Position numbers and translations under genes: made by a program. DNA of 64,000 nt from Celeribacter baekdonensis (GTDB lineage Bacteria > Pseudomonadota > Alphaproteobacteria > Rhodobacterales > Rhodobacteraceae): contig NZ_FNBL01000003.1 in NCBI RefSeq assembly GCF_900102315.1, positions 62,001 through 126,000 of the forward strand, written 5' to 3'. Under the pieces are notes generated by a model that searched no databases, was not told the DNA's origin, and was given only the letters and a program-made list of their open reading frames with translations. Below, in pieces: positions 19,276 through 28,347 of the stretch (the first letter of the stretch is position 1; the number at the start of each line of letters is the position of its first letter).

Positions 19276-19404
19276 ATGGGAGGAGAAAAATGGCGGTCGC
19301 GCCCCTGTCGCGACAGCCAGTCGATCTGGGACAGCTCAAAGAGCGACCAGTTAAAACAAACCTATAAATTGCCGAAATCCGGCACCCAACAGACGGAGAC
19401 TGCC

Positions 19405-20511
19405 ATGATGAAGACACTCATTTCCCGCCGTAGACTTTTAAAAAACGGCGCCGCCGCGCTTGCGGCCTCTACGATGCCGTTCGGTGCCGCCCATGCCGCA
19501 GACAAGATCACCATCGGCGCGATCTATGTCGGAACGCGCGACGACTTTGGCTGGAACCAGTCGCATGCTGCTGCAATGGATATCCTGCGCCAGGTTCCGG
19601 GGGTAAGCGTGGTTGAGGAAGAGAATGTGGCGGAAACTGATGCGGTCGCCAAGTCTATGGAGTCGATGATCAATTTTGACGGGGCGAACCTGATCCTTGC
19701 GACTTCGTTCGGATATTACAATCCGTTCGTGCTCGACATCGCAACACAATATCCGGGGGTACAGTTACGTCATTGCGCACCGCTGTGGAACCCGGACACC
19801 GATCCGCAAAACGCTGGCAGCTATTTTAGCTATCTCAATCAGGCGCATTACGTGAACGGCGTCGCCGCAGGGCTGTCGAGTATCTCTGGCAAGCTCGGTT
19901 TCGTTGCCGCGAAACCGGTTCAGACCGTGCTCTCCAACTGCAATTCCTTCCTTCTGGGTGCACGCAGCGTCAATCCAAATGCCACGGTACAAGTGATATT
20001 TACGGGGTCTTGGTCCATGCCAGTGCGCGAGGCCGAGGCAACGAACGCGTTGATCGACGCGGGCTGCGATGTGATCTCTTGCCATGTGGACAGTCCTAAA
20101 GTGGTGATCGAGACTGCAGAGGCGCGCGGTGTCAAAACCTGCGGCCACAATGCCGACCAACGGGATTTGGCCCCCAACGGGTTCATCACCGGTGCCGAGA
20201 GCAATTGGTCCACAACTTATAAGATCTATGCTGATGCGCTGATGAAGGGGGAAACTGTACCGAATTTGATCGCAGGCGGGTATCACAATGACATGGTGAT
20301 GAACACGCCCTTCGGGGCGGGGGCCACGCCAGACGCGCGCGCGGCAGCGACTGCGGCGATCAAGGGACTAAAGGGCGGTAAGCCGATTTATGTCGGCCCC
20401 TTGAAGGACAATACGGGCAAGATCGTCATCGAAGGCGAGGTGGACAATTACGCGCCTGAGCTAGAGACAATGAATTATCTTCTCGAAGGGATCATCGGTT
20501 CGACGACTTGA
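19405..20511 (+). CDS. BMP-family ABC transporter substrate-binding protein
   Basis: 368-aa periplasmic binding protein of the BMP (PnrA/Med) family. The start ATG follows CGGAG; the reading frame is open earlier but the signal peptide begins here. The N-terminus has twin arginines (SRRRLLKNGAAALAAS) and an AHA cleavage site, so export may be by Tat or Sec. The mature part shows typical BMP segments: GAIYVGTRDDFGWNQSH, ILATSFGY, GKLGFVAAKP, and the C-terminal GPLKDN. BMP proteins bind nucleosides or related small heterocycles; the COG0212 neighbour hints at a vitamin-related ligand, which is inference. Confidence 0.9.
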   Translation: MMKTLISRRRLLKNGAAALAASTMPFGAAHAADKITIGAIYVGTRDDFGWNQSHAAAMDILRQVPGVSVVEEENVAETDAVAKSMESMINFDGANLILATSFGYYNPFVLDIATQYPGVQLRHCAPLWNPDTDPQNAGSYFSYLNQAHYVNGVAAGLSSISGKLGFVAAKPVQTVLSNCNSFLLGARSVNPNATVQVIFTGSWSMPVREAEATNALIDAGCDVISCHVDSPKVVIETAEARGVKTCGHNADQRDLAPNGFITGAESNWSTTYKIYADALMKGETVPNLIAGGYHNDMVMNTPFGAGATPDARAAATAAIKGLKGGKPIYVGPLKDNTGKIVIEGEVDNYAPELETMNYLLEGIIGSTT

Positions 20512-20615
20512 TCGTTTGGCTGGTGCGGTCAACCGAGCCGCACCTCCGCCAAACGTCGGCCGGAGCCTTCGGGCTCTGGCGGATTTGACTTTTGTATAGG
20601 AGTGTCCCAGCTTAC

Positions 20616-21734
20616 ATGTCCCTCCCTTCCGCTTCTTCTGTCGCACGCCCGCATCGCAAACCACGCCTTGATCCACGAAGCCTGGCCCTGATCGAGGCCT
20701 CGGTTATCCCAATGGGCGCATTGCTCGCCTCGGCTTTGATTTTTTCCCTGTTCCTTCTGATGCTGGGCAAGGACCCGATCCGGTTTTTCAGCCTCGTCTG
20801 GACCGGCGGCGTGGCTTCGTCCTTTTCAATCCAGAACACGTTACAGCGCGCGGCGCCGCTGATCCTTACTGGCTTGGCGTTTGCTGTGCCTGCGCGGATC
20901 GGGATGACCCTTCTGGGGGCTGAAGGGGCGCTGGTGCTGGGTGGCCTTGCCTCGGCGCTCATTGCCATTCCGATGATGCTTGGCGGCTGGCCGGTTTGGC
21001 TTGGTCTGCCGATCATGGCTCTGACCGCCATGGCGGTCGGCGGCGCGTGGGTCGGGCTTGCGGGCTGGTTACGGCACTATCGTGGGGTCAATGAAACCAT
21101 TTCCTCGCTGCTGCTGACTTATATTGCCGTGGCGATCATGAATTTTCTAGTCGAGGGCGTGTTCCGCGATCCGGGCTCGACCAACAAGGCTTCGACCATG
21201 CCACTGGGTCCCGATTGGCGCGTTGGCGACATTCCGGGCACTTCGGTGCATTGGGGTCTCGCCACCGGGTTGATCATTGCTGCGCTCCTTTGGGTCTTGA
21301 TGGAGCGTACGACTTTCGGATTTTCGGCACGGATCGCAGGTGGCAATCTGCGCGCGGCACAGGCACAAGGGCTGCCGGTCGGACGCTTGGCAGTTGCAAG
21401 CTGTGCCATCGCCGGGGCCTGTGCCGGGCTGGCCGGCTTTTTTGAAGTGGCCGCCGTGCATGGACAGGCCAACGCATCGCTCGCTGCGCAATACGGCTTC
21501 ACCGGAATTCTTGTCGCCTTTCTGGCGCGGCAAAACCCGCTCGCTGTCGTGCCCGTGGCGTTTTTATTCGGAGCTTTGGCAGCTTCTGGGGGGTTGATAC
21601 AGCGGCGCATGGAGATGCCCGATGCCACGATGCTGGTGTTACAGGGAATTATATTCGTCACGCTTCTCACCAGTGAGTCCCTTTATGGCCGCCTGCCGTT
21701 TCTATCAGTCTCGCAAGCTGGGGATCGCACATGA
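20616..21734 (+). CDS. ABC transporter permease (BMP system, subunit 1)
   Basis: 372-aa inner-membrane permease of the BPD_transp_2 family (branched-chain amino acid/ribose/nucleoside type) with about nine to ten hydrophobic segments, beginning around ASALIFSLFLLML. The conserved GAEGALVLGGL and LPVGRLAVASCAIAG stretches are typical. The start is ATG at 20616, with AGGAG rather far upstream; a TTG at 20592 is an alternative. The stop overlaps the second permease start (ATGA), so the heterodimeric channel is made in coupled fashion. Confidence 0.9.
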   Translation: MSLPSASSVARPHRKPRLDPRSLALIEASVIPMGALLASALIFSLFLLMLGKDPIRFFSLVWTGGVASSFSIQNTLQRAAPLILTGLAFAVPARIGMTLLGAEGALVLGGLASALIAIPMMLGGWPVWLGLPIMALTAMAVGGAWVGLAGWLRHYRGVNETISSLLLTYIAVAIMNFLVEGVFRDPGSTNKASTMPLGPDWRVGDIPGTSVHWGLATGLIIAALLWVLMERTTFGFSARIAGGNLRAAQAQGLPVGRLAVASCAIAGACAGLAGFFEVAAVHGQANASLAAQYGFTGILVAFLARQNPLAVVPVAFLFGALAASGGLIQRRMEMPDATMLVLQGIIFVTLLTSESLYGRLPFLSVSQAGDRT

Positions 21735-22648
21735 GTGATGCAGTCTTTATGGTTATGATGGCAATGTTCGGCGGCGCGATCCGGGTGTCCACACCGTTTC
21801 TATTGGTCGCCTTGGGGGAAACCCTGACCGAGAAAACAGGGCGGATCAACCTTGGGCTAGAGGGCAACCTGGTGCTGGGCGCGATGGTCGCCTATGCGAC
21901 GTCCTATTCCACAGGTAGTCCATGGTTGGGCGTGTTGGCCGCCGCAGGCACCGGCACAGTTTTGAGCGCGGGCCATGGCTGGATTTGCAAATTGCCAAAG
22001 GTAAACGACATTGCTGTTGGTATTGCTTTTATGACCCTCGGCACGGGGTTGGCGTTCTTTTTCGGCAAGCCATTCATTCAACCTACTGCACCGCGACTGG
22101 ATGCGATCGAACTGGGCAACTGGTCATCGAACCCGCAGGTTCAGCAGGCGCTGAAGATCAATCCACTGTTTTTTGTCGGTCTGGCGCTGGCCGTCGTTCT
22201 CTGGTGGATGCTGAAAAATACCCGTTGGGGATTGATCATCCGTATGACCGGTGACAACGCCGCTGCGGCGCGCGCCATGGGGATATCAGTCGATCGTGTG
22301 CGTTTGGTGGCGACGGCAGCGGGCGGATCTCTGGCCGGGATCGCTGGTGCTTTCCTTTCGCTTTATTATCCGGGGAGCTGGAACGAAAGCTTGTCCTCCG
22401 GGCAGGGCCTGATGGCTGTGGCCTTGGTGATCTTTGCTCGCTGGAGCCCGATCCGCTGTGTTTGGGCGGCGCTTCTTTTTGGGGCGAGCGGTGCCTTGGG
22501 CCCTGCGCTGCAATCCATTGGGATCAGCAAGGGGTATTATTTCTTCAATGCTGCGCCTTACATTCTCACGCTGATCATCATGGTCCTTTCGGCCCGCTCT
22601 CAGAAAGCTGCGCATGAGGTGCCCGGCGAATTGTCGATAGTGAAATGA
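21731..22648 (+). CDS. ABC transporter permease (BMP system, subunit 2)
   Basis: 305-aa second permease of the same family, shorter than its partner as is usual in BMP importers. It carries GRINLGLEGNLVLGAMVAY near the N-terminus and the cytoplasmic loop MTGDNAAAARAMGI that contacts the ATPase. It overlaps the first permease by four bases and is 9 bp from the ATPase gene. Confidence 0.92.
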   Translation: MSDAVFMVMMAMFGGAIRVSTPFLLVALGETLTEKTGRINLGLEGNLVLGAMVAYATSYSTGSPWLGVLAAAGTGTVLSAGHGWICKLPKVNDIAVGIAFMTLGTGLAFFFGKPFIQPTAPRLDAIELGNWSSNPQVQQALKINPLFFVGLALAVVLWWMLKNTRWGLIIRMTGDNAAAARAMGISVDRVRLVATAAGGSLAGIAGAFLSLYYPGSWNESLSSGQGLMAVALVIFARWSPIRCVWAALLFGASGALGPALQSIGISKGYYFFNAAPYILTLIIMVLSARSQKAAHEVPGELSIVK

Positions 22649-22657
22649 CGAGGATCG

Positions 22658-24223
22658 ATGATGACTAAAATTTTCAAGACGTTCCGCGCCCCTTCGCTCG
22701 AAACCCTGCATATGAGTAAGAGTTTCGGGAGGAACAAGGCGCTCGACGATGTTTCGCTTAAGGTGGCAGCAGGGTCCTTTCATGCGCTCTTGGGGGAAAA
22801 CGGTGCCGGCAAATCCACCCTCGTAAAATGCATGATGGGCTTTTATGAAGCCGATGCAGGTCAGATGATGATCGACGGCCAAGAGATCCGTATTCACAGT
22901 CCACGCGACGCGCAGGCGCTTGGCATCGGCATGGTCTATCAGCATTTTACGCTCGTGCCTTGTCTGACCGCCGCAGAAAATCTGGTGATTTCACGTCGTG
23001 ACATCCCAATGGTGATCAATTGGAAATCCGAACGGCAGCGACTTGACGCGTTCATGGAGACCATGCCCTTTCGTGTGCGGCTTGATGCACAAGTTTCGAC
23101 CCTTTCGGCTGGTGAAAAGCAAAAGCTGGAAATCATCAAGCTGCTCTATCTTGATCAGCGTTTCTTGATCCTTGATGAGCCGACCTCCGTTCTTACGCCA
23201 GCAGAAGCCGACGAGATTTTGGGCGTGCTCGGCGAGATGGCGCTTCGACGCGAGGTTACGGTATTGATGATTTCCCACAAGTTTCGCGAAGTGAAAGCCT
23301 TTTGCGACAGTTTCACCGTGCTGCGCCGCGGTCGGTTTGTTGGGGCCGGAGATGCCCGTCGCGTCAATGCGGCTGAGATGAGTTCGATGATGATCGGGGA
23401 TGTGGGGATGCGCCCACCTGCAACCCGTCTGAAGACAATACAGGACGGGCCAAAGTTGGAATTGCGCGGCGTTTCTACGCTGGGCGATGAGGGGCGGCGT
23501 GTGGTTTCGGATCTGTCTCTCAAACTGTGTTCCGGCGAAATCCTCGGGATCGCCGGTGTCTCCGGCAATGGGCAAAGCGCCCTGATCGAAGTGTTGTCGG
23601 GGCAACGGCCACTCTCGGGCGGAGAGATCAAAATCAACGGCGCGCCTTTTGAGCCGACACGACGCAATTTTGATCGGTTCAAGGTGTTCGGCCTGCCCGA
23701 GGAACCGATGCGAAACGCGGTGGTGCCGCGTATGTCGGTGGCAGAGAACATCGCCTTTCGCAGTTTTGATAAACCGCCCGTCCTTAAGCGTTTTGGCCTA
23801 ATGTCGTCTGCGCGCATGCGGCAAAGAGGGATGGAGTTGATCCAGCAATTCAACATTCATACCAGCTCGCCGGACGCGCCGATCGAGACGCTGTCAGGGG
23901 GCAATGTCCAACGCACAGTGCTGGCCCGCGAACTGTCCGGTGAGGTTGATATTCTGATCGTTGCGAACCCGTGTTTCGGGTTGGACTTCGCCTCGGTCGC
24001 CGATATCCGTGGCAAGATCATGGAGTGCAGGAACCGAGGTGCGGCTGTGCTGCTGGTCAGTGAGGATCTCGACGAGATTTTCGAGATGTCTGATAAAATT
24101 TCGGTCATGTCGGCGGGCAAAATATCTGATCCGGTATCAACATTGGCAACAGACGCAATGCGCATTGGAAAACAGATTGCAGGGCAAACAGACGAGATTG
24201 TCGCTGGGCCACAGGCTGAGTAG
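22658..24223 (+). CDS. ABC transporter ATP-binding protein (BMP system, dual ATPase)
   Basis: 521-aa ATPase with two fused nucleotide-binding domains, as in nucleoside and sugar importers. The first half has Walker A GENGAGKST, signature LSAGEKQ and Walker B FLILDEPTS. The second half has a degenerate Walker A (GVSGNGQSAL), signature LSGGNVQR and a weak Walker B (ILIVANPCFGLD), which is normal for the non-catalytic half in this family, although NPCFG for the usual QPTRG is a little unusual. It completes the importer with the binding protein and two permeases upstream. Confidence 0.93.
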   Translation: MMTKIFKTFRAPSLETLHMSKSFGRNKALDDVSLKVAAGSFHALLGENGAGKSTLVKCMMGFYEADAGQMMIDGQEIRIHSPRDAQALGIGMVYQHFTLVPCLTAAENLVISRRDIPMVINWKSERQRLDAFMETMPFRVRLDAQVSTLSAGEKQKLEIIKLLYLDQRFLILDEPTSVLTPAEADEILGVLGEMALRREVTVLMISHKFREVKAFCDSFTVLRRGRFVGAGDARRVNAAEMSSMMIGDVGMRPPATRLKTIQDGPKLELRGVSTLGDEGRRVVSDLSLKLCSGEILGIAGVSGNGQSALIEVLSGQRPLSGGEIKINGAPFEPTRRNFDRFKVFGLPEEPMRNAVVPRMSVAENIAFRSFDKPPVLKRFGLMSSARMRQRGMELIQQFNIHTSSPDAPIETLSGGNVQRTVLARELSGEVDILIVANPCFGLDFASVADIRGKIMECRNRGAAVLLVSEDLDEIFEMSDKISVMSAGKISDPVSTLATDAMRIGKQIAGQTDEIVAGPQAE

Positions 24224-24917
24224 TATTTTGCTTGAGGGATAGTTTTCTAAGATTGCACTGTTGCGTCTTGCGGCAGTTCACACCCTGTGCCGCGAATGAC
24301 GTCTCTAATTGGCTGTCTGGGTCACGCTTCCCTTTGCAGTCTGGTGTGGCGCTCAAAGGATGCCACTGGATGCATGTGCCGTCATGGAAATGAAAGAGAA
24401 ATGAAAGAGCCCCGCTTTTCGCGATGCGTTAAGTTGCGCAGCATACATTTTCGGCTTCGTCCACGACCCTTTCCGGGTTTGGACGATCGCGTCAGGATAA
24501 GTGGTAGGCGACTTGATCATGCTGCGCGACCAACGCGTTTCTGACAGAATTCTGTGCCGTCAAATCACATAGGATGCATGAGCAAGGTCACTTTGGGGCG
24601 ACCGTCGCTATGCTGGGGCGACAGAGCGTATTTTTACTGCGACAGCAGATTTAAGTTACAATCAACAGTGTAACTTTGAAAATTTCATGTTTTCGCGGCC
24701 TGAAAAAACAGTGTCAAAACATGTAGATAATTAGAATTTCCATAAGAGTGAAAACTTTAGATTGTGAAATGACCTCAAAGTTAAACAAAAACTTAATTCG
24801 GACAGAGATGATAATCTAACGCGCTATTTTGAATCTTAAGAACATCCCTTTACGCGAATGTGTTCCGGTCTCTTCCTGCGTGATGTCGTAGCCTGACGGA
24901 AACGCGTGGAGAATATT
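24224..24917. other. Gene-poor, AT-rich spacer before the surface-fibre cluster
   Basis: About 690 bp with no supported gene. The first 350 bp are GC-rich with only short frames lacking ribosome sites. From about 24640 to 24860 the sequence becomes markedly AT-rich and stop-dense, consistent with a promoter and regulatory region for the lipoprotein/HfaB-like cluster that starts at 24918. I could not identify a specific operator. Confidence 0.5.
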
Positions 24918-25472
24918 ATGAACATCCGACTTAGTGCCATAATTTTGGCGATTCCGACGCTTTCTGCGTGTGGACAGAGCTTGAGCCTGACCATGCAGGA
25001 TCCGTACTGCATAGCCGATAAAGCAGGGAAATCAGTCGAAGACTCCTTCTTTGTCGTCGATGGCGAGTACTATGTTTTGAGCGACACTTATGTTGCGACG
25101 AATGGCAAAATGACACAATACCCGGACGAATGCCCGGTAACGAATTTCTACGTCGTGCCAGCGGTGCGTCTTTCCGATGGCAGCGTGCGGTCTACGCAAA
25201 GTGTTCCAAACAATATTCCATCACCGGCTGGCACTCCAGAGATTGTAGCTGAGAGCGCAGAAGCAGGAACCGCGCAGGCGTCCGAAGTGGTTTCTGGTGG
25301 GACGGTGGCTGAGAGTGCGAGTACCGGAAACGTGTCTGTGTCTGAAGTGAGTATGACAGATGCGCCCAATGACACTGGAAAGGATGGAGACGACGCAGCT
25401 GTGACGGCGGGCAACATCACGATCCACCGTGATGGTAGCGTTACAACGCCCAATCTTGGGCGCGTAAAATGA
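24918..25472 (+). CDS. Small predicted lipoprotein, first gene of the HfaB-like cluster
   Basis: 184-aa predicted lipoprotein. The start ATG follows GGAGAAT; the signal ends in lipobox LSAC with the cysteine at residue 18. Residues 25-75 look folded (DPYCIADKAGKSVEDSFF, with further cysteines). The rest is Ser/Thr/Ala/Glu-rich and contains a short internal repeat (AESAEAGTAQASEV and AESASTGNVSVSEV), ending NITIHRDGSVTTPNLGRVK. It overlaps the next gene by four bases (ATGA). Function unknown; position suggests an accessory of the secretion system, in the way CsgE/CsgF accompany CsgG, but no sequence similarity to those was visible to me. Confidence 0.75.
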   Translation: MNIRLSAIILAIPTLSACGQSLSLTMQDPYCIADKAGKSVEDSFFVVDGEYYVLSDTYVATNGKMTQYPDECPVTNFYVVPAVRLSDGSVRSTQSVPNNIPSPAGTPEIVAESAEAGTAQASEVVSGGTVAESASTGNVSVSEVSMTDAPNDTGKDGDDAAVTAGNITIHRDGSVTTPNLGRVK

Positions 25473-25981
25473 AACAACTCGTTCTCGGCCTTTCTCTGCT
25501 TCCATGTCTCGCATGGGGCCAAACCTATAGTACGTCTGGACAGAATTGGTCGGGAAGCTATGCGTTTCCGAGCGCATCTGACCGTAGCCTCGTGTTGCAG
25601 CAAGCGCAGGTGATCAACGACGCCGAAAACCCGACGGCTGCGGCACAGACGAACTACTACATTACAAACGATAACCGCACTGGCTACGTTGAGGTGACAA
25701 CGGATGGTGATGTCACGACTGATTTGCAGATTGGTGACGAAATCGGTCAACAGACCTATGCTGTTGGATCTCTAAACACAGGCACGACGGATGTGTCGGT
25801 GGAGGGCGATGGCAACATCATTACCGCAGACAACACGGCCGACAACAGTGGCTGTATTGATGCATCTATCTTGTCATCCTTGCAGACCCCTGAAGGCGAC
25901 GCCGCAACGGATGTGTCGTCTCTCTCAGTTCTTGATCTTGCCGATGCGCTCGCTGCTTTTGCGGCGGGAAACTGCAATTGA
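25469..25981 (+). CDS. Small exported protein, curlin/HfaA-like
   Basis: 170-aa exported protein with a clear Sec signal (MKQLVLGLSLLPCLAWGQ). The middle is rich in Asn, Thr, Gln and Asp and reads like a curlin-type strand-turn region: IGDEIGQQTYAVGSLNTG then VSVEGDGNIITADNTADNSG. YAVGSLNTG resembles the ALGAVNTG repeat of the exported proteins further down the cluster. The gene overlaps the lipoprotein upstream and is 20 bp from the CsgG/HfaB-like gene. In Caulobacter the small secreted HfaA lies next to HfaB, so an HfaA-like role is the best guess; similarity is by character and context rather than by a diagnostic motif. Confidence 0.6.
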   Translation: MKQLVLGLSLLPCLAWGQTYSTSGQNWSGSYAFPSASDRSLVLQQAQVINDAENPTAAAQTNYYITNDNRTGYVEVTTDGDVTTDLQIGDEIGQQTYAVGSLNTGTTDVSVEGDGNIITADNTADNSGCIDASILSSLQTPEGDAATDVSSLSVLDLADALAAFAAGNCN

Positions 25982-26000
25982 TCTTGTGTTTGGGGGCAAC

Positions 26001-27296
26001 GTGAAACCGTTTCCAGTGATCGCAAGTGTTGTTGCTCTCCTTTCAGGATGTGCCAGCCTTGGACAGGCTGTGGCGCCAATGGATCAGGATGTATTCATGG
26101 TTGATGGGCCGCCCGTCCGCCGTGTCGAGACTGCATATGACGAAGCGCTCGCTTGCATTGGCAACCGCGCACCGAGATCGCTGACCTTCGCCGTCGGTGC
26201 CATCAATGATGCGACCGGCAAAGAAAGTTATGCCGACGCAGGCAGCGGGAAAATGGTCACGCAGGGTGCAGGGGATATGATCCAGACCGCCCTGTTCAAT
26301 GCTGGTGTGAAGGTCGTAAACCGGCGCGACCCGGCCATTGCGGCGACTGAGCACAACTGGGGTATCCGCGATATTACGTCGATGAAGCCGGCGGATCTTT
26401 TCATCACGGGAAGTATCAACAGTCTCGATTTTATTCCAGGAGCCGGGGCGTCTGTGACCGTCTCGGGGGTTGGGCCGAAAGCGCGGCAGAACCGTTTGTT
26501 GGTTGGAATGGATCTGGCCATGACCAATGCGCTGACCGGGGAAATTGTCGCAAATATCGCGATTCAAAAACAACTCGTAGGCAAAGAAATTGGATTTGCG
26601 ATTGGTCGGTTCTTTGACACCAGCCTCGTTGATATTTCGGCAGGCGCAATGGAACGCGAAGCCACCAATGCTGTGTTCCGGCAGATGCTTTACTACGGTG
26701 TATATCAGCTCCTTTTACAAGCAAGTGACGCAGCAGAAAGTGCTGGCGAATGCAATGCAAACCTGACTGCGACAATTGCAGAAGACTTGGTCTGGGAAGA
26801 TCCTGCTGGGCGCGCATCCTTGCGGGCAATTGCCTCAGAGGTAGAGGCGGCTCGTCCGCCTTCCGAACAAGAAGTCGCTGAGATGCGTGCAGAAATGACG
26901 ACAGCCGCTCCGGTTGAGCTGTCCGCCGAGGCACGCAAGCTTGCCAACAACGTTACGACACAGGCGGCACGCGCCATATCGATGTTTGATACTGTCGTGT
27001 CGGCGAAAAATGCCCAGGCCGCGCAAACAGCCTTTGAGAAGGGCAAAATCTACCTGTCCATTGCCATTCGCGATCTGCGCGCTGGGGCCAGTGTGGGTTT
27101 GACTGGTCCCGTAGGCGATGCCGCCGCGACGCTTGTCGAACAGGCGATCCGCGCAGGCTCAGCCGCCGAAATTGCGCTCGCTGTAAAAATTGCTCCGAAG
27201 GATGAGGAAGAGGCTGTGATCGCGCCCGAAACGGCGACGGATCCGGCGTCACCGTCCAGCCCGGCTAAACCGTCAAACGTGGAGGGAAAGCCATGA
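26001..27296 (+). CDS. hfaB: CsgG/HfaB-family outer-membrane lipoprotein
   Basis: 431-aa lipoprotein of the CsgG/HfaB family. The GTG start after TGGGGGCAAC gives a short signal with lipobox LLSGC, cysteine 17. The CsgG-like core follows: RSLTFAVGAINDATGKE, an amphipathic segment with GAGDMIQTALFNAGVKVVNR, DLFITGSINSLDF, and the membrane-strand part SVTVSGVGPKARQNRLLVGMD. A long C-terminal tail of about 150 residues beyond CsgG size is Ala/Glu-rich and probably helical. CsgG forms the curli secretion pore; HfaB anchors the Caulobacter holdfast. Neighbours upstream and downstream are exported repeat proteins, which supports a secretion-pore role. Confidence 0.82.
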   Translation: MKPFPVIASVVALLSGCASLGQAVAPMDQDVFMVDGPPVRRVETAYDEALACIGNRAPRSLTFAVGAINDATGKESYADAGSGKMVTQGAGDMIQTALFNAGVKVVNRRDPAIAATEHNWGIRDITSMKPADLFITGSINSLDFIPGAGASVTVSGVGPKARQNRLLVGMDLAMTNALTGEIVANIAIQKQLVGKEIGFAIGRFFDTSLVDISAGAMEREATNAVFRQMLYYGVYQLLLQASDAAESAGECNANLTATIAEDLVWEDPAGRASLRAIASEVEAARPPSEQEVAEMRAEMTTAAPVELSAEARKLANNVTTQAARAISMFDTVVSAKNAQAAQTAFEKGKIYLSIAIRDLRAGASVGLTGPVGDAAATLVEQAIRAGSAAEIALAVKIAPKDEEEAVIAPETATDPASPSSPAKPSNVEGKP

Positions 27297-27448
27297 TGCA
27301 TCCTTCTACATCCAGTTTTCTTTGCGAGACCCGCAAAGAAAGGTTTGTGGTCATACACCACAACTCAAACGGGGCCCTCGAATATGCCCTATTTAAGGAC
27401 GGCCTGTTCTCGAGGGAAGAACAGGCACAAACGAGGACATCACTATGA
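27293..27448 (+). CDS. Possible 51-aa coupled small ORF
   Basis: A short frame starting MMHPSTSSFLCETRKE and ending AQTRTSL. Its ATG overlaps the stop of the HfaB-like gene (ATGA) with GGAGGG well placed upstream, and its stop overlaps the start of the repeat protein (ATGA). Four-base overlaps at both ends are what a coupled operon gene looks like. Against it: no recognised domain, and a 10-bp inverted repeat lies inside. It may be translated only to couple ribosome flow, or be a chance frame in a leader. Confidence 0.4.
   Translation: MMHPSTSSFLCETRKERFVVIHHNSNGALEYALFKDGLFSREEQAQTRTSL
27317..27341 (+). repeat. 10-bp perfect hairpin ahead of repeat-protein gene
   Basis: TTTCTTTGCG-AGACC-CGCAAAGAAA is a perfect 10-bp stem with a 5-base loop, without a T-tract. 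It sits about 100 bp before the start of the ALGAVNTG protein gene, inside the possible small ORF. It could stabilise or process mRNA so that the downstream subunit is made in excess over the secretion pore. Confidence 0.55.
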
Positions 27449-28293
27449 AAAAGCTTCTTGCTACTACCGCCGTCGCACTGATCGCAATGTCGGGCGCAGC
27501 GTCCGCACAATCCGTTCTGGAGCGTGTGCTGACTTCTTTGGATGCAGCGACATCCACAGAACTGAACGGCACTTTTGCGAACATCGCTGAAAACCTCGGC
27601 GGTGGAACGACAACTGCATATATGGATGCAAACGGCGATATCATTTCTGAAGGTCAGTATGATATCCTTTTGAATGCTGCACTGGATTCGATCGATGCAG
27701 TTGCTGGGACAGGAACCATCATCGGCTACCAATATGGCAGTGACACCTATTCAACTATGGCTGAAGCTGTAACTGCTGCTGAGAACGATATTGCTGACAA
27801 TTACACCTCGTTCCAAACGCAAGGTGGCGGCATCGACGGTTCGATCACAAACACCATCGAAGGCGTGACCAGCGCTATTGCTGATGCGACCCAGTCTTCG
27901 ACAGCTGGCACTACGATTGCATATGAATTCAACTTGCCGACTTACGATCTGGGTGCTCTGTCCACAACCGCACTTGGCGCTGTGAACACCGGCGACATCA
28001 CTCTCGGTGTGAACTCCACCGTGGATGACGCAAAAACCACGTCGACACAGGCCGTGTCCTCTGTGATGCAACAACTGGGTGGTACTGTCGATAACGGCGC
28101 TCTGGTGCTGAACATTGCATCGAACATGACCGCTGTTGATGGTTCGATCACCAACTCGATGAACAACGTGAACGGTGTACTTGCATCCGCGTCGACAACT
28201 GCACTTGGTGCGGTCAACACCGGTACAATCACATCCGGTGTGAATGCTGCTGTTCAGGGCATCGTCGGCACTTCGGGTTCAACCACCAACTAA
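27445..28293 (+). CDS. Exported repeat protein with two ALGAVNTG modules
   Basis: 282-aa exported protein with a standard signal peptide (MKKLLATTAVALIAMSGAASA). The head of the mature part is SVLERVLTSLD...FANIAEN, shared with the protein encoded at 30052. Two modules follow: DGSITNT (131-137) leading to STTALGAVNTGDITLGVN (173-190), and DGSITNS (232-238) leading to STTALGAVNTGTITSGVN (250-267). There is no cysteine and few charged residues, so a beta-rich fibre- or matrix-forming protein exported through the neighbouring HfaB/CsgG-like pore is plausible. An HfaD-like role is possible but I cannot show it. A terminator-like hairpin follows. Confidence 0.8.
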   Translation: MKKLLATTAVALIAMSGAASAQSVLERVLTSLDAATSTELNGTFANIAENLGGGTTTAYMDANGDIISEGQYDILLNAALDSIDAVAGTGTIIGYQYGSDTYSTMAEAVTAAENDIADNYTSFQTQGGGIDGSITNTIEGVTSAIADATQSSTAGTTIAYEFNLPTYDLGALSTTALGAVNTGDITLGVNSTVDDAKTTSTQAVSSVMQQLGGTVDNGALVLNIASNMTAVDGSITNSMNNVNGVLASASTTALGAVNTGTITSGVNAAVQGIVGTSGSTTN

Positions 28294-28322
28294 TCTACGC
28301 TTCGTAGGTTGATAAAGCTAAG

Positions 28323-28347
28323 GGAGGGGGCAGTCATTGCCCCTTCC
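28323..28347 (+). terminator. Hairpin after the repeat-protein gene
   Basis: Stem GGAGGGGGCA paired with TGCCCCTTCC across a 5-base loop: ten pairs including one G-T wobble. No clear T-tract follows. It likely ends or attenuates the transcript that began before 24918. Confidence 0.55.

Noticed and set aside
22658-24223. Degenerate second ATPase half as a sign of a dead transporter
   Set aside because: A weak Walker A in the second half is normal for this dual-ATPase family; the first half is complete.
24287-24544. 85-codon frame after the BMP ATPase gene
   Set aside because: Residue composition is unlike a protein, with no start site signals.
24780-24797. CtrA-like site TTAA...TTAA in the fibre-cluster upstream region
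   Set aside because: The spacing is 8 bases, not the 7 of the consensus, and the flanking bases do not fit; the region is AT-rich enough for chance.
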